Of a DNA stretch of 64,000 nucleotides, positions 34,353 through 42,989 are shown one piece after another. The notes below the pieces were generated by a model. The model was not told the DNA's origin and searched no databases. It worked only from the letters and a program-made list of their open reading frames with translations. The stretch is from the NCBI GenBank assembly GCA_045540715.1, contig JAZQHT010000016.1, positions 167,871 through 231,870 on the forward strand. Reading direction: 5' to 3'. A program made the position numbers and the translations under genes. The DNA comes from UMGS1279 sp045540715. Lineage in GTDB: Bacteria > Bacillota > Clostridia > Oscillospirales > Acutalibacteraceae. The first letter of the stretch is position 1; every line of letters begins with the position of its first letter.

Positions 34353-37300
34353 ATTAAAACAACAAGTTTTTTAGATTATCAAAAAGAAGGTTTAACACTA
34401 CCAATTATTTTTAGTGCTGACCGTGAAGATATGTACGAAAAATTTATGTCGCAATACCATTACGTTGGCGGCTATTATATTTTATACGAAGGTATAAACA
34501 AAAAAACTGGCAAAGACGTTTTTGTAATATATTGCGGAGCATATCGTTTTAAATGCGATATTTATTTTAACAACGTTGGATTAAGGGTGCAAAACTGTGA
34601 TCCCCTTACACAAATGCATACCATTGATATTGCCACAAAAGGCATATTAATTGCTAACGTAAATACTGAAGATATTATTTTAGAAGTTTACCCGGATGAA
34701 GAAAACGGGGTTAAAGGGGTTAGCGCCAAAAGAGTTGTTAGAGACAGGTTTGGATATTTTGACGTTAACCGGCCTTTAGCAAAATTGAAAAGCCTTTTAG
34801 AAGAAAAAAAGGCAATACAAAAAGCAAAAAGAAAAATTGCAAATCAAGATTTAAACGGCGATTTATCGGAATATAACGATTACTGGGACGAGCTTAACGA
34901 AATTAACGACCAAAAAAAAGAATTTGCAGAAAAGTGGCTTGTTAGTATTGATTACAGCAAATTTGAAGCCTTAGAGCGCGAAGGTGAAGCCACCCTTTAC
35001 GTTTTTACAACCGACCCACTACAAGAAATTATTGAAAAAAACGAAGCCATTTTTGAGCCGTTAAGAAAAGAATATTGCGAAGAAGATGAAGATAGCGGCG
35101 AAGTAGATTTAAAAGACGAGTATTTAAAAAAGTTAAAAGAAAATACTCAGGTGGCAATTCCTTTTTCATCAGAACCCACAAACGGTTACAAAAGTATTCA
35201 CGCAAAAATCTTTTCATTTGAAAGCGATGAAGAAAAAGGCACTTTAATTTTAGAATTAAAAGATAAATCAGAAAACACCGCTAAAGAAATTGCGTATAGC
35301 GGCACCATAACAGAAAAAATCTCGTCAGATTACCGCAACTATACAAACGCGTTAGATTCTATGACCAATTTAACCGATGAAAAACAATGGGATGCGGCAG
35401 AAGACGTTATTATTGAGCGTGTAGCAGAAGAAATCGAATATACTAAAGAACCAACTTTTCGTTCAAAGCGTTTAACGGAAAATCAAAAAGATGCAATTAA
35501 AAAGGCCTTAAATTGCAAAGACTTTTTGTTAATTCAAGGCCCACCCGGTACCGGCAAAACCACCATTATTACCGAAATGGTGCGCAATTTTGTTGAAAGA
35601 GATTTAAGGGTTTTAGTGTGTTCTAAAAACAACCTAGCCGTTGATAACGTTTTAGAAAAATGGATTGAAGAAAACGAAGGCAGTACAAATAATCACGTTT
35701 GTGTGCGTCTTGGTGAAGAAAAGAATATAAAGCTAGATTTAGTTAAAGAGTACGTTCCTTCAAAGGTAACCTTAAGGGTTCAAAACAAAATTTTCGAAAA
35801 AAGTGAGAACGAGCGCGAACAACTCGAAAAGCTAATTAAAGAACAAGTTGATATAGTAGAATCAAGAAAAAACTCGGTTATTTTTCTTGCAAACACCGTT
35901 ATTCATTGTAACAACCTAGCAGAATATTTAGATAAAATTTATAACCTTTTAAGCGAAAGTTTAAAAACACCCATAAAGGTTGCAGAATATGGCATAAAAC
36001 TTAACGTTGGCAACCTTTTATATAAGCAACAATTAGCAGGTCATGCGGTTGCCGTTTTAATTGAAAAAATCACAAAAGTTATTATAAACGGAATTTATAA
36101 CGACGTAATTTCGGAAGAAGATTTTAAATCAATTAATAACGGTATTTTAGAAGTGCGCCAAAAAGTTGCCGCCATTTTAACCGAGCCCGAATATGGCTTT
36201 GTTATGAAATTAATCTTTAAAAAATATAAAGATGAATTTAACGATGCAAGGCAAAAAGCGGCCTATTTTTTACAAAAACTAGTGCCACCGCCTGCATATA
36301 AAATTAGCGGACTAAAACAAATTGAAGGTTTAGCCTATTGCTATAATGCGCTTAAAAAGTGTGAAAATAGCGGTTATTCCTTTAAAACCACAGTGCCAGC
36401 ACTGCAAAATCTAGCTAAAATGGTTACCGATTTTAGCAAAAACGAAAAATTAAGACTGGATAAAATTGGCGCTGTAATTAAAGATTGGAAAGGTGAACTT
36501 ACAAATTGCAAATCCGATTCTTTAGAACAACTTATAGTTTATAACAGCCTTAAAGTTATTGGCTCTACTTGTATGGGCATTAAATCAGATAACGATTTTA
36601 AAGATATTGCCTTCGACGTGGTTATTGTTGACGAAGCCGGCCAAATTCCTATATTTGATATTTTGGTTCCTATTATTAAGGGTAAAAAGGTTATTTTAAT
36701 TGGCGACCATATGCAGCTTCCTCCAATGAACGAGCGCGACTTTGCTACTTACGCCGCCTTTAAAAAGGCAAACGGCGATAAAGAAAGCGAAGCATTTAAA
36801 GAAACCTACAAAAAAATTGAAGAATTATATAATATCAGCTTGTTTGAAAAACTATATAATTCAAGCAGTTTAGACGGCGTTAAAACAATGATTAACAAGC
36901 AATATCGTATGAACCCCAAAATTGCGGATTTCATTTCTAAAGAGTTTTATAATGGGGAATATTATAGCGGCATAACAGAAGAAGACCGTATTATTGATAT
37001 TGCCGGCAAAAATAAACCCATCTATTTTTATGATACTGCTAATTTGCCCGAAGCCGAACGTTTTGAAACTGTGTCTAATACGGGCTTTTGTAACGAAATA
37101 GAAGCAGAACTTTGTTCAAACCTCCTAGTAGAACTTATTACCGCCATTGAATCGGGCAAATACACAATAAGAAAAAATGCAACCTTAAAACCTTGGGACA
37201 AGGTTGAGCAAGAATTTAAATACGATATTGGTGTTATTACGGGGTACGGCAAACAGGTTGAACTTATAAAAGAAAAAACCTTTAATAAAATTAAAGAAGC

Positions 37301-37622
37301 AATGCAGGGTAAAGACACCGAAGCCATTATGAAACGCTTTATGATAAGCACGGTTGACTCATTTCAGGGTCGAGATAACGAAATAATATTATTCTCTATG
37401 ACAAGAAGTAACGAAAAAGGCACTATCGGATTTTTAAGAGACGTAAGACGCTTAAATGTTGCAATGACAAGAGCAAAATCTATGCTTATTGTGTTTGGCG
37501 ATTCTACCACTTTAACCAAAAGTTTTGCGGCGGCAGAACACAACAAAGATAAAAAAGCCGCCCATTATTACAAGCAGTTGGTTAAGTATTGTAAAGACAA
37601 CGATTTTTATTTTAACGTATAG
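34353..37622 (+). CDS. UPF1/DNA2-like superfamily 1 helicase
   Basis: Motifs in order: Q-motif region LTENQKDAIKKAL, Walker A GPPGTGKTT, motif Ia CSKNNLAVDN, motif II VDEAGQIP, motif III GDHMQLPP, motif IV QYRMNP, motif V STVDSFQGRDNE and motif VI RRLNVAMTRAK. This is a complete UPF1-like SF1 helicase acting on RNA or DNA. The N-terminal 350 residues are strand-rich and charged. ATG 34431 lacks a ribosome site, whereas ATT 34353 follows AAGGAAGGGGG with correct spacing and the frame is open. An ATT start (1089 aa) is therefore preferred. It sits 15 bases before the Sel1 gene. Confidence 0.85.
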   Translation: MKTTSFLDYQKEGLTLPIIFSADREDMYEKFMSQYHYVGGYYILYEGINKKTGKDVFVIYCGAYRFKCDIYFNNVGLRVQNCDPLTQMHTIDIATKGILIANVNTEDIILEVYPDEENGVKGVSAKRVVRDRFGYFDVNRPLAKLKSLLEEKKAIQKAKRKIANQDLNGDLSEYNDYWDELNEINDQKKEFAEKWLVSIDYSKFEALEREGEATLYVFTTDPLQEIIEKNEAIFEPLRKEYCEEDEDSGEVDLKDEYLKKLKENTQVAIPFSSEPTNGYKSIHAKIFSFESDEEKGTLILELKDKSENTAKEIAYSGTITEKISSDYRNYTNALDSMTNLTDEKQWDAAEDVIIERVAEEIEYTKEPTFRSKRLTENQKDAIKKALNCKDFLLIQGPPGTGKTTIITEMVRNFVERDLRVLVCSKNNLAVDNVLEKWIEENEGSTNNHVCVRLGEEKNIKLDLVKEYVPSKVTLRVQNKIFEKSENEREQLEKLIKEQVDIVESRKNSVIFLANTVIHCNNLAEYLDKIYNLLSESLKTPIKVAEYGIKLNVGNLLYKQQLAGHAVAVLIEKITKVIINGIYNDVISEEDFKSINNGILEVRQKVAAILTEPEYGFVMKLIFKKYKDEFNDARQKAAYFLQKLVPPPAYKISGLKQIEGLAYCYNALKKCENSGYSFKTTVPALQNLAKMVTDFSKNEKLRLDKIGAVIKDWKGELTNCKSDSLEQLIVYNSLKVIGSTCMGIKSDNDFKDIAFDVVIVDEAGQIPIFDILVPIIKGKKVILIGDHMQLPPMNERDFATYAAFKKANGDKESEAFKETYKKIEELYNISLFEKLYNSSSLDGVKTMINKQYRMNPKIADFISKEFYNGEYYSGITEEDRIIDIAGKNKPIYFYDTANLPEAERFETVSNTGFCNEIEAELCSNLLVELITAIESGKYTIRKNATLKPWDKVEQEFKYDIGVITGYGKQVELIKEKTFNKIKEAMQGKDTEAIMKRFMISTVDSFQGRDNEIILFSMTRSNEKGTIGFLRDVRRLNVAMTRAKSMLIVFGDSTTLTKSFAAAEHNKDKKAAHYYKQLVKYCKDNDFYFNV

Positions 37623-37637
37623 AAAGGAGGAGTAGAG

Positions 37638-39719
37638 ATGGGCTATCATGCTATGGTAGAACAAGCCTATAGTAAAGAATTGATTAACGAAAACACTATT
37701 CGTTTTTTCAAAATTGCATATCCTGTATTAAAGGTGCGCGTAGATATTAAAACGGCTTCAGATAATAAGGAATTTCACCTTATAGAAAAATACATTGATA
37801 ATCTAATTGCCGGTAAATCTTCAAGATACAGCGGAAATAATAAATCTACAATTTTCATTAAAGACAAAGATAGCGCACTTTCTCTACTTGGCCTTGATTA
37901 CGAAGTTTACGACGTTGCCACCTATTTTTATAACGACCTTATGTATATGGGCAGATTCTTTGAAACCGAAGAAGGTTTGCTGTCAGCAGATAACGCACCC
38001 GAAAATCTCAAGTTAAAAAGAGAAAAAAAGGTGTCGCAAATTGCCACACATATAATTGTAAACCCGTTTGATATGGAGCTTTGCGGCAAAAAGGTTAGAA
38101 ATTTAAAGGCAAAAACCGCAAACGATATGAAAATGCAAAACCGCGAACGCATAGCCTTTATTAACCCACCCGCATATTGCTATAACGCCGAAGAACTCGA
38201 GCGTTTAATAAACGAGCAAAACTTTGATAATGCGGTTGAAAATGACGAAACCTATGCAGAACGTATGATGAACCTAGGTATGCCAAACGGCACTTGCGGT
38301 ATTGAAATTGTAACTGAAGCCGACGAACCTTTTTGCGAAACCTATTATATTCCGCATTACCTAGCGGTTGATTTAACAGAAGACGGCCAAAAGGTATATC
38401 GTCTTTGCAACGTTGTGAACGGCCAGGTTAGTTATGATTTTGATATTAATTCAGATGGGCACGAATATTTAAGAAATACAATCGATAACCTTACAGAGTG
38501 CGATTGGAACAAAGAGCTTGGTTTTAATATTTCTCCGCGCAAAAAAATCTTTCTTAAAGATTTTGGCGGCAATGGTAAAAGTTTTAAACGTAACGATAGC
38601 AACAGATTTAGAGAAAACGTTAGTTTAGATAAAAATGGCAACTATATCGTAGAACTTAGAGATATTGATTTATTCGATATTGCGGCGGAAGGGGCAACTT
38701 TAGCCGTGCCCACAATGGATTTACTGCTTAAAGAAAGAAAATTCATTATTACCGACCGCGACGCAGGAAAATTAATTTCTTTCGTTTTAACCGAAAGGCA
38801 AAAAGAATTTTGCAGTTCCGTTATAAATAATCCAAAAGAAATTATTAAAATTTCAACCGAGTTTTTAGAAGAAACCTATAAAGATACCGACGACAACAAA
38901 ACTCAGTATTTAATAGCTTGGTATTATAATCAAGGGTTTGGGGTTTTAAAAGACCCACAAAAGTCTTTTGAGTGGTTAGAAAAAGCGGCATCTAGTGGTT
39001 ATGAAAAAGCTTATAACGATTTAGGCGTATATTATCTTTGCGGATTTGGAACAGAACAAAACTACGAAAAAGCAGTTGAAAGTTTTAAAGTGGCAAGTAA
39101 AGCAAATATTCCGCTTGCGGTGTTTAATTTGGGCTGTATGTATTATAAAGGTTTAGGCACCGTTCAAGACTATGACAAGGCAGTAGAACTTTTTACAAAT
39201 GGTAAAGAATTAAATTATTTACCCGCTAGATTTATGCTTGCAAAATGCTTAGAAAACGGGTTTGGTATAAAGCCGGATAAAGAAGCCGCCCAAAAGGAAT
39301 ATTCAAGTAGCTTTTGGGCCGGGCATTTAGCATCGGGACTTTTTGCCGCAAAATACTGTTTTCAAAATGGCAATTATGAAGAAGCCTATGCTTATACCGT
39401 TGATATTGTTTACGAAAAAGATAATATAGATAAATTTTGGCATAATTACGAAAAGTCGGCCGAAGCGGAAAGAAGATTCACAGTACCCGAATATTCAAAC
39501 GCCATTTCAGAATATTTAGCTTTAGTTAAAGCCGAAGCCGCTTATATAAATGCCGCTTGTTGCGAAATAAGAGAAGATTTATTAGAAGGCGACGATACCG
39601 TAATTGGACTATATCAACTAGCGGTTGAACTAAATAGTCAAGACGCGGCTATTGCTTTAGAACGCTTAGCAAAGCGCAAACCAATAGAAACAGTAGTAGA
39701 AGAAAATATTGAAGAATAA
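37638..39719 (+). CDS. Protein with unknown N-terminal domain and C-terminal Sel1 repeats
   Basis: The protein has 693 aa with AAAGGAGG upstream. Residues 1-400 form an unrecognised mixed domain. About residues 425-560 contain Sel1-like repeats (SFEWLEKAASSGYEKAYNDLGVYYL, then AVESFKVASKANIPLAVFNLGCMYY, split around residue 470), which bind proteins. There is no signal peptide. It is the seventh gene of the operon. It may be a scaffold linking the helicase and other products. Confidence 0.78.
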   Translation: MGYHAMVEQAYSKELINENTIRFFKIAYPVLKVRVDIKTASDNKEFHLIEKYIDNLIAGKSSRYSGNNKSTIFIKDKDSALSLLGLDYEVYDVATYFYNDLMYMGRFFETEEGLLSADNAPENLKLKREKKVSQIATHIIVNPFDMELCGKKVRNLKAKTANDMKMQNRERIAFINPPAYCYNAEELERLINEQNFDNAVENDETYAERMMNLGMPNGTCGIEIVTEADEPFCETYYIPHYLAVDLTEDGQKVYRLCNVVNGQVSYDFDINSDGHEYLRNTIDNLTECDWNKELGFNISPRKKIFLKDFGGNGKSFKRNDSNRFRENVSLDKNGNYIVELRDIDLFDIAAEGATLAVPTMDLLLKERKFIITDRDAGKLISFVLTERQKEFCSSVINNPKEIIKISTEFLEETYKDTDDNKTQYLIAWYYNQGFGVLKDPQKSFEWLEKAASSGYEKAYNDLGVYYLCGFGTEQNYEKAVESFKVASKANIPLAVFNLGCMYYKGLGTVQDYDKAVELFTNGKELNYLPARFMLAKCLENGFGIKPDKEAAQKEYSSSFWAGHLASGLFAAKYCFQNGNYEEAYAYTVDIVYEKDNIDKFWHNYEKSAEAERRFTVPEYSNAISEYLALVKAEAAYINAACCEIREDLLEGDDTVIGLYQLAVELNSQDAAIALERLAKRKPIETVVEENIEE

Positions 39720-39733
39720 GAAAGGATAAATAT

Positions 39734-40099
39734 TTGAGCATATTTATTAACCTATCAAACCATCGCACAGAAAAATGGTCGAAAACCCAACTGGAAGAAG
39801 CCCAAAAATACGGTGAAGTACGCGATATGGCATTTCCAAATATTGACCCAAACTTTACCGAAGAAGAAATAAATAACCTTGTAAATGAATATTATACCGA
39901 AATTATAAAATACAATAACCCCGTTATTATGGTACAAGGCGAGTTTATTTTTACCTTTCGACTAGTTTCAAAACTTAAAGAAGCAGGGGTCAAGGTCGTG
40001 GCTTCTTGTAGTAAACGCAAGGTAATAGAGCGGGTAAACGAGAGTGGCGCCACAATAAGAGAAAGCGAATTTTCTTTCGTTTGTTTTAAAGAATATTAA
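39734..40099 (+). CDS. Small Csx-type Rossmann-like protein, candidate ring nuclease
   Basis: The protein has 121 aa with a TTG start behind AAAGGAT. The N-terminal FINLSNHRTEKWSKTQ, the region MAFPNIDPNFTEEEI and the strand-loop VMVQGEFIFTFRLV resemble short CRISPR-accessory proteins that accompany type III systems. Such small CARF-like Csx families include enzymes that degrade cyclic oligoadenylate. I recognise the general family pattern but cannot fix a Csx number. In this operon an off-switch for the Cas10-like synthase would fit. Its catalytic residues are not known to me. Confidence 0.6.
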   Translation: MSIFINLSNHRTEKWSKTQLEEAQKYGEVRDMAFPNIDPNFTEEEINNLVNEYYTEIIKYNNPVIMVQGEFIFTFRLVSKLKEAGVKVVASCSKRKVIERVNESGATIRESEFSFVCFKEY

Positions 40100-40109
40100 A
40101 GGAGTTATT

Positions 40110-40397
40110 ATGTTTACAATATACGTAAAATTTGAGTGCAAAGACAATAAGCGTGAAGAATTTATTGAAAGAGTAAAATCTAGCGGTGTTTTAGAAGCAA
40201 TTAGAAACGAAGACGGCTGTATAGCTTATGATTATTACCTATCTGAAAAAGATAAAAATCTGCTTCTTTTAATTGAAAAATGGGAGAGCAAAAATCATCA
40301 GCAGGTGCATTTAACAACACCGCACATGGATATTTTGCGTTCTTTTAAAGACGATTATATTTTAACTACTACCCTTGGCGAATTTGAATTAAAATAA
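40110..40397 (+). CDS. ABM/YgiN-type dimeric alpha-beta barrel monooxygenase-like protein
   Basis: The protein has 95 aa behind AAAGGAG. The ABM pattern is seen as FTIYVKFECKDNKREEFIERV, DGCIAYDYYLS, LLIEKWES and HxxTPHMDIL. These small dimers oxidise quinols or degrade haem, and many have no known role. It is the last gene before the terminator. It may be an unrelated passenger of the operon. Confidence 0.78.
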   Translation: MFTIYVKFECKDNKREEFIERVKSSGVLEAIRNEDGCIAYDYYLSEKDKNLLLLIEKWESKNHQQVHLTTPHMDILRSFKDDYILTTTLGEFELK

Positions 40398-40430
40398 AAA
40401 AAGCACCTAACTTTTGTTAGGTGCTTTTTT
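40397..40430. terminator. Bidirectional terminator closing the signalling operon
   Basis: AAAAAAGCACCTAAC pairs with GTTAGGTGCTTTTTT around TTTT. It also serves azlD on the minus strand. Confidence 0.92.
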
Positions 40431-40434
40431 GCGT

Positions 40435-40734
40435 TTATATTATAAATCCTGTAAGCAATGCCGAAAGGGCAGCGCAAATTGCTACAACAATTAAAGGCTT
40501 GTTAAAATAGGCAAGTATTACTGCAACGGCGGTGCCAATAGTGGCTGTATAAATATTGCCGGTTGAATAGAAAATTGCGGGAATTGTCATAGCGGCAAGT
40601 ACGGCGTAGGGCAAATAATAAAGTAAACTTTTTATAAACCTCGATTTTATTTGTCTTCTAAATGCCGCAAATGGAATCATCCTAACCAAATAGGTTACTC
40701 CTGCCATAACTAAAATGTAAAGCCAAATACTCAT
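40435..40734 (-). CDS. azlD: Branched-chain amino acid exporter small subunit (AzlD)
   Basis: The protein has 99 aa with four membrane helices, starting MSIWLYILVMAG, with VRMIPF near residue 20 and the family's small hydrophobic repeats. AzlD partners AzlC to export branched-chain amino acids. A longer in-frame form exists upstream, but ATG 40734 overlaps the azlC stop by one base and fits the family length. Confidence 0.88.
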   Translation of the reverse strand: MSIWLYILVMAGVTYLVRMIPFAAFRRQIKSRFIKSLLYYLPYAVLAAMTIPAIFYSTGNIYTATIGTAVAVILAYFNKPLIVVAICAALSALLTGFII

Positions 40735-41432
40735 TATTCTTCCTCGCTTTCTTTTACGGGGAAGAATATGGCCCCTAAAATTGCTGCAACAAGTGCACAA
40801 ATAATAACGGCAAAACCGCTTGAAATAAAGGGTAAAAGATATTTAAAAATTATGCTGATTATTGAGGCAATAGCCACCACAAATAAAACGCGATAATTTT
40901 TGCGGCAAACGGGCACAAAAATTGCAATGAACATACCGTAAAGCAAAATGCCCATAGCGTTTGTTATAAAATCGGGCAAAAGTTCACCCGATATAGCGCC
41001 TAAAAATGTGCCAAAACTCCAACCCAAAACGGGAAGTACAATAAGGCCTGCCATATACCTTGCCGAAATCTTGTCTTTGCCACTAATAGCAACGGCAAAA
41101 ATCTCGTCGGTAATGCCAAAAGAAAGCAAAAGTCTTTTTTTGGTTGTAAAACTTTTATCTAGTTTTTGGGTTAGGGTTAAACCCATTAAAGAATAACGTA
41201 AATTTATAATAAATTGGGTAAGAGCCATTTCAATTAAAGCGCCACCCGCGGCTATAACTTCAACACCTGCGGCTTGACCTGCCGAAGTTAAATTTGTTAA
41301 AGAAATAAGCACTGCAAATAAAGGCTTAATATTTAAGCTTACTGCTAAAATACCAAACCCAAACGAAACCGATAAATAGCCTAACGCTATTGGAATAGCA
41401 TCTTTTAAGCCTTGTCTAAAGGTTTTTTGCAT
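40734..41432 (-). CDS. azlC: Branched-chain amino acid exporter large subunit (AzlC)
   Basis: The protein has 232 aa and about six membrane helices. The family signatures GLKDAIPIALGYLSVSFGFG at the N-terminus and FIINLRYSLMGL in the middle are present. It works with AzlD. The start lies downstream of an AT-rich region; no regulatory leader or Lrp site was recognised. Confidence 0.9.
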   Translation of the reverse strand: MQKTFRQGLKDAIPIALGYLSVSFGFGILAVSLNIKPLFAVLISLTNLTSAGQAAGVEVIAAGGALIEMALTQFIINLRYSLMGLTLTQKLDKSFTTKKRLLLSFGITDEIFAVAISGKDKISARYMAGLIVLPVLGWSFGTFLGAISGELLPDFITNAMGILLYGMFIAIFVPVCRKNYRVLFVVAIASIISIIFKYLLPFISSGFAVIICALVAAILGAIFFPVKESEEE

Positions 41433-41522
41433 TGTTTTTGCCTTCTTTAAAAATCTTTATCAACAGTTTAACACATTTTAAAATTTAAAACAATATAAAA
41501 ATAAGGTCTTTTAATATAAACA

Positions 41523-41551
41523 TTGAACTATAATTAAGTACGTGATATAAT
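41523..41551 (+). promoter_or_regulatory. Sigma-A promoter
   Basis: TTGAAC (41523-41528), a 17-base spacer and TATAAT (41546-41551), ahead of the zinc-ribbon gene. Confidence 0.75.
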
Positions 41552-41571
41552 TAATTAAAGGAGTGATATTA

Positions 41572-41979
41572 ATGACACCAAATTATAGAGTTAAATGTCC
41601 TTATTGCGGCGAAGTTACAAACGTTAATCCAAATGCACCTGTTTGCCCAAAGTGTAAGCAAACAATAGCAATTTCTCAAGATGCTTGCATTTATTTATAC
41701 CGTCAGGGTTCACCCGTTGGTATTGCAAGTGGTTTTGGTATATACATTAACGGCGTACCTTACGGTCATATTGGTAATAAAGAATTATTATGTATTCCAC
41801 TTCCTTACGGCAGTTATAATATTCATTGTGCCGTTGGCATGAACAGAAGATGCCGCGATATGCTTGTGCCCTTAACACCCGAAAATCGCGTGGCATATAC
41901 TAAAGTTTATATGAAAATGGGCTTTTGGACCAATTCCTTTGTTATTGAGCCAATTGATCCAAAACTTTTAGAGCTTTAA
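41572..41979 (+). CDS. Zinc-ribbon small protein
   Basis: The protein has 135 aa; AAAGGAG lies 8 bases before ATG 41572. An N-terminal CPYCG...CPKC zinc ribbon is followed by a beta-rich domain (SGFGIYINGVPYGHI, then LPYGSYNIHCAVG) like DUF2846-type carbohydrate or lipid-binding folds. There is no membrane helix. It has its own promoter and no clear operon partner. Function unknown. Confidence 0.7.
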   Translation: MTPNYRVKCPYCGEVTNVNPNAPVCPKCKQTIAISQDACIYLYRQGSPVGIASGFGIYINGVPYGHIGNKELLCIPLPYGSYNIHCAVGMNRRCRDMLVPLTPENRVAYTKVYMKMGFWTNSFVIEPIDPKLLEL

Positions 41980-41993
41980 AGCCTAATATATTG

Positions 41994-42022
41994 TTGACTT
42001 TTATTTAGTAAAAGAGTATAAT
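41994..42022 (+). promoter_or_regulatory. Sigma-A promoter
   Basis: TTGACT (41994-41999), a 17-base spacer and TATAAT (42017-42022), upstream of the first anchored-protein gene. Confidence 0.78.
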
Positions 42023-42081
42023 TTAATTAAGATATTTTACATATATTTTGTAAGATATTAAATAAAGAGGGGGATTTTCTC

Positions 42082-42861
42082 ATGGATAACAACAATTTTG
42101 AAAATACTGTTGTAGAAGCAGTTCCAGCAGTAGAAGTAAAACCAAACCTAATTCAAAAAATCGTAGGTTTCTTTAAAAACGACACTAAAAAAGCATTAAT
42201 CTTTTCAGGTATTGCACTTGCAGCTTTAGTAGTTGTAATTCTTCTTATCGTATTAGTTGTTGATTTAGCTACCAATACATATAAAACACCTGTAAAACTA
42301 ATGGAAAAATATGCTAATAAACAAAGCTATTACGATACTTATGACAGACAAGCAGAATTAAGCAACGGTTTCTTATCTAGCGAATATAAAGCTATGGCTA
42401 AAATCTATAAAACTACTGACGAATATAAAGAAGGCATAGCTGACGAAAAAGAAGACTTTAAAGATCGTATCGCTGATTTAAAAGACGAATATGGTTCTAA
42501 CTATAAATACACATATAAAATTACCGATAAAGAAAAGTTAGACAAAGACGATCTTAAAGACTTTAGAGATAACCTAAGAAACATGGCCGACATGTACGAA
42601 AAACAAGTTGAAGAATCTAAAGACTTTGATTCTGAAGATTGGGAAGATATTGCTGATGACTTGGGCGTAAGCAAAGGAAACGCTAAAAAATATTACAAAA
42701 TTTTAGAAAAAATTCGCAAAAAATATGCTACTGCAAAAGTTACTGACGGTTATAAACTAGAAGTTACTGTTACCATTACCGGTAGCGAGTTAGATGAACC
42801 CATTGAATCAGAAAGAGAAATTACTGTTTACAAAGTAAACGGCAGATGGATTCAAGGCTAA
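42082..42861 (+). CDS. Membrane-anchored acidic surface protein (paralogue 1)
   Basis: The protein has 259 aa behind a GAGGGGG site. A short cytoplasmic N-terminus precedes one membrane helix (about 40-64), then a helical, highly charged extracellular domain with KDDLKDFRDNLR and a C-terminal strand ending YKVNGRW. The same architecture, with KDDLKDFRDxLR and KINGRW, recurs in the next two genes, so the three are paralogues. Family unknown. Confidence 0.75.
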   Translation: MDNNNFENTVVEAVPAVEVKPNLIQKIVGFFKNDTKKALIFSGIALAALVVVILLIVLVVDLATNTYKTPVKLMEKYANKQSYYDTYDRQAELSNGFLSSEYKAMAKIYKTTDEYKEGIADEKEDFKDRIADLKDEYGSNYKYTYKITDKEKLDKDDLKDFRDNLRNMADMYEKQVEESKDFDSEDWEDIADDLGVSKGNAKKYYKILEKIRKKYATAKVTDGYKLEVTVTITGSELDEPIESEREITVYKVNGRWIQG

Positions 42862-42872
42862 TAAAACCATTA

Positions 42873-42904
42873 AATACCCAACCCTTACGGTTGGGTATTT
42901 TTTT
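42873..42904 (+). terminator. Intrinsic terminator
   Basis: AATACCCAACC pairs with GGTTGGGTATT around CTTAC, then T7. Confidence 0.9.
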
Positions 42905-42912
42905 ATTTATAA

Positions 42913-42941
42913 TTGCAATGCCTAAAATACCGTGATATAAT
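42913..42941 (+). promoter_or_regulatory. Sigma-A promoter, shared form (copy 1)
   Basis: TTGCAA (42913-42918), a 17-base spacer and TATAAT (42936-42941) preceded by TGA. Confidence 0.78.
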
Positions 42942-42961
42942 TGTATTGATAAATCGAAAGG

Positions 42962-42976
42962 GCAAGAATTTTTTGC
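42962..42976 (+). promoter_or_regulatory. Leader palindrome GCAAGAA..TTGC (copy 1)
   Basis: GCAAGAATTTTTTGC lies 14 bases before the ATG. Perfect versions occur at the same place before the next two genes. Confidence 0.55.
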
Positions 42977-42989
42977 GATGGTGAAGATT

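Noticed and set aside
29080..40430. A canonical type III CRISPR-Cas locus
   Set aside because: No repeat-spacer array, Cas6, Cas1/Cas2 or clear Csm3/Csm5 was found; the Cas10-like protein lacks HD and zinc regions.
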